DNA of 10,050 bases, taken from positions 1 through 10,050 of the forward strand of contig JAEYZD010000020.1 of NCBI GenBank assembly GCA_023430725.1, read 5' to 3'. Each line of letters opens with the position of its first letter. Within the stretch, counting starts at the first letter, position 1. The translations under genes were made by a program, and so were the position numbers. Positions 6,302-10,050 of the stretch are shown one piece after another. The DNA is from Bacteroidota bacterium. GTDB lineage: Bacteria; Bacteroidota; Bacteroidia; Bacteroidales; VadinHA17. Under the pieces are notes generated by a model. It was not told the origin of the DNA. It ran no database searches and worked only from the letters and a program-made list of their open reading frames with translations.

Positions 6302-7147
6302 ATGACCATCATGAAAAAAATTGCCATATCAGTAGTTCTGGCACTGCTATCTGTCCCGGCTTTCTGCCAGGAGAGCGAAGATTATCCAGTCAGAGTTTTC
6401 GAAACAAGCATATTAGTAGATAACCAGACTGTTGCAACCCCATTCAAGGGGATGCTCGAGTTTGAGATCCACCACCGGTTCGGCACCGTCAACAACGGTA
6501 TTGACGACCTCTTCGGCCTGTGGGCACCTGCCAACATCAGGCTGGGTCTCAACTTTGGTATCACTGACAGGCTGATGATAGCAGCAGGTACAGCCAAGAA
6601 TTACAAGGCCCAGGACCTGGCGGTCAAGTATGCAATACTGCAGCAGACCTCATCAGGATCAGTTCCCGTTTCTCTGAGTTATTACGGTAACATGGGACTT
6701 AACCTGCTTAACGAGAATACCTTCGGGCCGGCTCACGACTGGAGGGAGATACACCGTTTTTCGTATTTCAACCAGTTGCTCATCGCCCGGCAGTTCGGTA
6801 CAAAGTTCAGCCTTCAGCTGGCGCCTACCTTTATATGGATGAATGCTGTTGAGATGGGGTACAAAAACGCCAATTACGGTATTTCGGCAGGAGCAAGATT
6901 CAACTTCGCCGGTTCACACAGCATCATTGCTGAGTATGACCAGCTGTTCAACAGCCAGAAGGATGAGACACTGAACCCGAAGCCGCAGCTCTCTCTCGGC
7001 TGGGAGATAGGAACGGCCACCCACGCTTTCCAGCTCTTCTTTGCAAACTACAAGGATATCCTCGGACAGTATAATTTTGTATACAATCAGAACAGCATCA
7101 GTGACGGCCAGTTCCTTATCGGACTCAATGTCACTGTAAGGTTCTAA
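6302..7147 (+). CDS. DUF5777-like outer-membrane beta-barrel protein
   Basis: The product is about 281 residues with a signal peptide (MKKIAISVVLALLSVPAFC, cleavage probably before Gln23). The mature protein is built of alternating amphipathic strands and ends in an aromatic residue (LIGLNVTVRF), the usual sign of an outer-membrane barrel. FEIHHRFGTVNNG followed by FGLWAPANIRLGLNFGITDRLMIAAG matches my recollection of the DUF5777 barrel family of Bacteroidota, whose function is unknown. An upstream in-frame start at 6185 would overlap the lipoprotein gene and spoil the signal peptide, so it was not used. The real start is 6302 or 6311 (MKKIAIS); both follow an A-rich leader. The gene lies 25 nt after the lipoprotein cytochrome gene and 15 nt before the heptahaem gene. 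By context the barrel may help position or connect these cytochromes at the outer membrane, which is inference. Confidence 0.75.
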   Translation: MTIMKKIAISVVLALLSVPAFCQESEDYPVRVFETSILVDNQTVATPFKGMLEFEIHHRFGTVNNGIDDLFGLWAPANIRLGLNFGITDRLMIAAGTAKNYKAQDLAVKYAILQQTSSGSVPVSLSYYGNMGLNLLNENTFGPAHDWREIHRFSYFNQLLIARQFGTKFSLQLAPTFIWMNAVEMGYKNANYGISAGARFNFAGSHSIIAEYDQLFNSQKDETLNPKPQLSLGWEIGTATHAFQLFFANYKDILGQYNFVYNQNSISDGQFLIGLNVTVRF

Positions 7148-7162
7148 GGCAAAAATTAAGGT

Positions 7163-8167
7163 ATGCTCCTTAAAAGAAATTCACTTACTGCTTTAATATT
7201 GCTTGCCAGTGTATCGGTGGCCGTTTTTGCACAGGACCAGGACACTGCCAAAGTGACCCGGGGGGCTGAGATGAGCCTCTATGCAGAAGATAATGAGAAC
7301 AACTGCCTTATTTGTCACGGCAAGCTTGTGTGGTCACTAACCGATACCACCACAGGGACTGTCCGCAAGCAGCTGATGTCTGAACACAACATGGTTGTTC
7401 CGGACCTCTTCTATAACTCTGTGCACTGGAGCTTCAACTGCCTTGACTGTCATTCAGAGGGATTCAAGACATTCCCGCATCCCCTGGAGACAAGGTTTGA
7501 AACCTCATGGGGCTGTATTGACTGTCACGGGTATGATCCGAACTATGCACAGTACAAGTTTGAGGAGATAGATGCTGATTTTCAGAAGAGCGTGCATTAT
7601 ACTGCCACTGAAGGCCTTATAACATGCTGGAATTGCCATGATCCTCATTATTACAACCCGCTTGCCAGGCAGACAACCGGCGGCCGTGAGTATATCCTCC
7701 GGTCAAACGAGATGTGCCTCCGCTGTCACGGAAACTCTGACGTCATGGGTCTCATCAATGATGAGAACGTCAGCATCGTCTTACCTAAGCATGAGTGGCT
7801 GCCGAATGTTGAACGCCACATGGAAGCCGTAAGGTGCATCGACTGTCATACAAGGATGAATGACAGCGTGCTGATAGCCCATGAGGTTATGCCGGCTGAC
7901 AGCGCAGTGATGGGTTGTGCCGACTGTCACAGTCAGAACTCCATCCTGATGGGCACGCTGTACAAATATGCAGCTAAGGAGAGCCGTGACGAAAAGGGAT
8001 TCATCAACGGAGTTATGCTCCGTAATGACTCCTATGTCATCGGGGCCAACCGCAGCAAATTCATATCGTTCACCGGGTTGCTTCTGATTGGCATGACTCT
8101 TGCAGTAGCACTGGTGCACACGTTGTTCAGGATTATGATCAAACCAAAGCAGAGAGCACATGAGTAA
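7163..8167 (+). CDS. Heptahaem cytochrome c with C-terminal membrane anchor
   Basis: The 334-residue protein has an N-terminal signal peptide (hydrophobic 9-22, ending FAQ) and seven CxxCH motifs with haem-ligand histidines at 52, 97, 122, 159, 189, 229 and 256. Many extra histidines (for example His88, His106, His145, His162, His210, His219, His240) could supply distal ligands for bis-His haems. After the last haem, a hydrophobic helix (about 300-322) and a basic tail (KPKQRAHE) give a periplasmic domain anchored in the inner membrane with a cytoplasmic end. Such proteins relay electrons between a quinone-reactive cytochrome b and periplasmic carriers. The haem spacing suggests a cytochrome c3/NapC-NrfB-like multihaem protein, without a clear named family. 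Its last 8 bases overlap the cytochrome b start, which points to translational coupling and a shared complex. Confidence 0.88.
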   Translation: MLLKRNSLTALILLASVSVAVFAQDQDTAKVTRGAEMSLYAEDNENNCLICHGKLVWSLTDTTTGTVRKQLMSEHNMVVPDLFYNSVHWSFNCLDCHSEGFKTFPHPLETRFETSWGCIDCHGYDPNYAQYKFEEIDADFQKSVHYTATEGLITCWNCHDPHYYNPLARQTTGGREYILRSNEMCLRCHGNSDVMGLINDENVSIVLPKHEWLPNVERHMEAVRCIDCHTRMNDSVLIAHEVMPADSAVMGCADCHSQNSILMGTLYKYAAKESRDEKGFINGVMLRNDSYVIGANRSKFISFTGLLLIGMTLAVALVHTLFRIMIKPKQRAHE

Positions 8168-8780
8168 AAATTTTTATCACTATCCGGTCTGGGTGAGACT
8201 CTGGCATCTTACGAATGCCGTATTGTGCCTGTTCCTGATTGTGACGGGATTCAGCATGCTATACTCCGATCCTGACAACGCACTTGTTGTGAAGTTCCAG
8301 AGAGCAGTCTCGATACACAATGTCTGCGGCGTGCTTCTTACAATAAGTTATACTGCATTCCTCTTCGGGAACCTCTTTACCGACAACGGCAGGCACTATC
8401 TTGTTAGTCTGAAGGGGCTGGGAGAGCGTCTCTGGAAGCAGATGCGGTTCTATGCCTTCGGTTATTTCAAGGGTGAGGAAGCACCGTTTCCCGTAAACGG
8501 GGAGCGTAAGTTCAACCCCCTGCAGCAGATATCCTATGTCGGTGTGATGTACTTTGCACTGCCGATGCTCTTCGTTACCGGCTGGGCCCTGATGTTTCCC
8601 GAGTTCATACTCAAGAGATTCCTGGGTTTCAGCGGTATATTCCTTACAGACCAGTTCCATGTAATTCTTGGATTCCTGGTTGTTGTGTTTCTGTTTATTC
8701 ATCTCTATGTCAGCACGATGGGCAGGTCGCCCCTGAGCAACTTCAGGAGCATTGTCACCGGCTGGCAGGAGAGTCATTAA
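8160..8780 (+). CDS. Di-haem cytochrome b membrane subunit (cytochrome b561 / Ni-hydrogenase-formate dehydrogenase type)
   Basis: The 206-residue protein has four transmembrane helices (about 14-34, 52-73, 124-146 and 166-185). Four histidines sit where this superfamily binds two b haems: His16 in RLWHLTN, His53 in SIHNVCG, and the helix-IV pair His167 and His181, 14 residues apart as in FdnI/HydC-like subunits. The N-terminal YPVWVRLWHLTNAVL is typical of the cytochrome b/b6-domain group that includes thiosulfate reductase and hydrogenase b subunits. Such subunits exchange electrons with menaquinone in the inner membrane. A cytoplasmic or periplasmic loop of about 50 residues separates helices II and III. 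The start ATG 8160 lies within the last codons of the heptahaem gene, which should be its direct partner. No hydrogenase, formate dehydrogenase or thiosulfate reductase catalytic gene is in the window. Confidence 0.87.
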   Translation: MSKNFYHYPVWVRLWHLTNAVLCLFLIVTGFSMLYSDPDNALVVKFQRAVSIHNVCGVLLTISYTAFLFGNLFTDNGRHYLVSLKGLGERLWKQMRFYAFGYFKGEEAPFPVNGERKFNPLQQISYVGVMYFALPMLFVTGWALMFPEFILKRFLGFSGIFLTDQFHVILGFLVVVFLFIHLYVSTMGRSPLSNFRSIVTGWQESH

Positions 8781-8806
8781 TATGAGTCTAATTAAAATCA
8801 GGTTTT

Positions 8807-9223
8807 ATGAAAAGAACAATTAAATCAGTTACAGTACTTTTTGCAACAGCTCTTTTTGCTTTTGCCACCGTTACTGCCAATGCGCAGCAGAAGAAGGGTG
8901 AACCGTGGGTCATACCGGCAGAATACAAGAAGATGGCCAATCCGGTTGCCAAGGATGATGCATCAGTAAAGGCAGGCCAGGTTTCATATATGAAGAACTG
9001 TGCCTCCTGCCATGGTAAGACAGGTCTCGGTGACGGCCCCAAGGGGAGAATGACCAAGACTTTCCCGGGTGACTTCTCAGGAGCAGCTTTTCAGGGCTAT
9101 ACCGATGGTGAGATGTTCTATCAGACCAAGGTCGGAAGGGGAGAGATGCCTGCATACGACAAGAAAATTCCTGACAACGAGATGTGGAGCATTGTAAATT
9201 ACATGCGTACCCTGAAGAAGTAA
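8807..9223 (+). CDS. Soluble class I cytochrome c (monohaem)
   Basis: The 138-residue precursor has a clear signal peptide (MKRTIKSVTVLFATALFAFA, cleavage after ANA before QQKK). The mature domain carries CASCHG (Cys65, Cys68, His69), then TGLGDGPKG, and the distal ligand Met114 in RGEMPAY. It closes with the conserved C-terminal helix (DNEMWSIVNYMRTLKK). This is a standard His/Met class I cytochrome c of about 110 mature residues, expected to be a periplasmic electron shuttle. It follows the cytochrome b gene by 26 nt and is the last gene before the terminator. By context it would exchange electrons with the heptahaem/cytochrome b module. AGG at 8800-8802 is a weak ribosome-binding site. Confidence 0.9.
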   Translation: MKRTIKSVTVLFATALFAFATVTANAQQKKGEPWVIPAEYKKMANPVAKDDASVKAGQVSYMKNCASCHGKTGLGDGPKGRMTKTFPGDFSGAAFQGYTDGEMFYQTKVGRGEMPAYDKKIPDNEMWSIVNYMRTLKK

Positions 9224-9239
9224 CTCTGAATCATCAGAT

Positions 9240-9278
9240 AAAAAAAAGCTGTCCGCGTTGGCGGGCAGCTTTTTTTTT
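9240..9278. terminator. Bidirectional intrinsic terminator between convergent cytochrome genes
   Basis: A run of eight A, then GCTGTCCGC, loop GTTG, GCGGGCAGC and nine T form a hairpin with a nine-pair GC-rich core (one G-T wobble), extendable by A-T pairs. The T-run serves the plus-strand operon ending at 9223, and the A-run serves the minus-strand gene ending at 9299. Both stops lie about 20 nt from the structure. Confidence 0.9.
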
Positions 9279-9298
9279 GCTTGTTGTTTGCCTGATTT

Positions 9299-10050
9299 TT
9301 ATTTACCGCTTTCGGGGTAACCAAGGGCAACCATTGCTGCAATCGAGTTGTCAAGCAGAGTCTTGATGTAACCCGGGTTGTGGACGCCATTGCTGCGGTC
9401 TTCCTTGATTGTGTTGTAGTTCAGGTAAGCGAGGACGGCATTGGCCTTGAAGGTGCCGGTCCTGGCAAGTCCGGTGCCCGCATTGTAGACGCCTGCTGCT
9501 ATCAGCTGGGCCTCAAGGGTCGCCATCTTATCCTCAACTTCTGCCGTGAGGGTATTGATCATACCGTCAAGGGTTGTTGCATTGGAATGGCATGTTGTGC
9601 ATCCGGTCTTCAGCATCATCGGGGTACCGTGGCTGTCATACCAAACGCCCATGTTGTGACCGCCTGCCTGGTAACCGTAAGGTGTTGACATATGGCATGT
9701 GATGCAACCGTCTGCCGTAGAGTGAGGATTGGTTGTAGGATGAGCAGTTCCCGCCAGTTCAAACGGAGTCTTGCCAAGGATCAGGTTGGTGTTCGGTCCG
9801 TGGTGCGGTCCCAATCTGGAATTGGTGATGTTGAAATCCGCTCCGTTGGCAACCGGTGCAGGAGAAACGGGGCGCGACTGGTGGCAGAAAGCACACTGGT
9901 TGCTTGATCCCTTGTCCCATACTACATCAGCTCCGGCGTATTTGACATCAAGTGTCTGTGCTCCCGGTTTGGTCAGAGCCCAGTCGTCATCAGAATATGT
10001 CTGGTGAATCTTGTGACAGGTACCGCAACCAATCTGCATCGGGTTCGAAG
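9299..10050 (-). CDS. Multihaem cytochrome c (partial, N-terminus beyond right edge)
   Basis: The frame is open from base 10050 down to the TAA at 9299-9301. The Met at 10037-10039 sits directly before the first haem motif and is preceded by in-frame sense codons, so the true start and signal peptide lie outside the window. Four haem motifs are visible: CGTCH (10013-10027), CAFCH (9881-9895), CITCH (9692-9706) and CTTCH (9587-9601). LGPHHGPNTNLILGKTPFE, HNMGVWYDSHGTPMM and the C-terminal helical region with EDRSNGVHNPGYIKTLLDNS resemble large multihaem cytochromes seen in Bacteroidota and metal-reducing bacteria. The 'DRS-x-GVHNP' segment also recalls the C-terminal helices of the NrfA/octahaem reductase superfamily. 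Whether it is an electron relay or an enzyme is unknown. It converges on the cytochrome operon and probably belongs to the same electron-transfer region. Confidence 0.82.
   Translation of the reverse strand, partial: SNPMQIGCGTCHKIHQTYSDDDWALTKPGAQTLDVKYAGADVVWDKGSSNQCAFCHQSRPVSPAPVANGADFNITNSRLGPHHGPNTNLILGKTPFELAGTAHPTTNPHSTADGCITCHMSTPYGYQAGGHNMGVWYDSHGTPMMLKTGCTTCHSNATTLDGMINTLTAEVEDKMATLEAQLIAAGVYNAGTGLARTGTFKANAVLAYLNYNTIKEDRSNGVHNPGYIKTLLDNSIAAMVALGYPESGK

Noticed and set aside
7781..8161. 126-codon minus-strand frame within the heptahaem gene
   Set aside because: It is entirely inside a gene whose seven CxxCH motifs and membrane anchor define the coding frame on the plus strand.
8259..8777. 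172-codon minus-strand frame covering most of the cytochrome b gene
   Set aside because: It is an antisense shadow of a gene with four haem-b histidines and four membrane helices; the shadow itself is charged and has no domain.
8782..8823. 13-codon ORF beginning with ATG between cytochrome b and cytochrome c genes
   Set aside because: It is too short, overlaps the start of the cytochrome c gene in another frame and shows no features; at most it is an incidental leader.
9380..9688. 102-codon plus-strand frame opposite the right-hand multihaem gene
   Set aside because: It is the shadow of the frame carrying four CxxCH motifs and a C-terminal terminator-adjacent stop.

Overview
The window reads as a chromosomal segment of a Bacteroidota bacterium. 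The evidence is a type IX secretion protein (PorQ), a DUF5777-type beta-barrel, Bacteroidota-style signal peptides ending in Ala-Gln or similar, weak Shine-Dalgarno sequences, and three exact copies of the Bacteroidota -7 promoter element TAnnTTTG placed 15 to 25 nt before start codons. The many c-type haem proteins together with an ETF/acyl-CoA dehydrogenase operon suggest an environmental respiratory or anaerobic lineage rather than a gut Bacteroides. That last point, and any order-level placement, is inference.

Layout. Positions 1-762 (minus) hold the first 254 codons of porQ, which runs off the left edge and has its own promoter. Positions 831-1745 (minus) hold an EamA/DMT transporter. 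A divergent spacer (1746-1996) carries a promoter for a tight plus-strand operon: etfB (1997-2860), etfA (2884-3903, GTG start) and an acyl-CoA dehydrogenase (3937-5643). Its job is flavin-based oxidation or reduction of acyl-CoA, with electrons moving through the EtfAB flavoprotein. The 267-nt spacer that follows contains a foldable element ending in a T-rich run (likely the operon terminator), then a promoter.

The second plus-strand operon (5911-9223) is a dedicated electron-transfer locus. It encodes a monohaem c-type lipoprotein, a DUF5777 outer-membrane beta-barrel, a seven-haem cytochrome c with a C-terminal membrane anchor, an overlapping four-helix di-haem cytochrome b, and a soluble class I cytochrome c. 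The simplest model is that cytochrome b exchanges electrons with the menaquinone pool, the heptahaem protein relays them into the periplasm, and the small cytochromes carry them onward, possibly to or across the outer membrane. A symmetrical hairpin with an A-run and a T-run (9240-9278) terminates this operon and also the convergent gene at the right edge, a partial multihaem cytochrome c (9299-10050, minus) with four CxxCH motifs in view. In all, 13 CxxCH haem sites lie within 5911-10050.

No tRNA, rRNA, CRISPR array, insertion sequence or prophage gene was seen. The most interesting points are the split b/c quinone-cytochrome module with its barrel and lipoprotein partners, and a tyrosine where EtfA normally carries a conserved FAD-contacting arginine.
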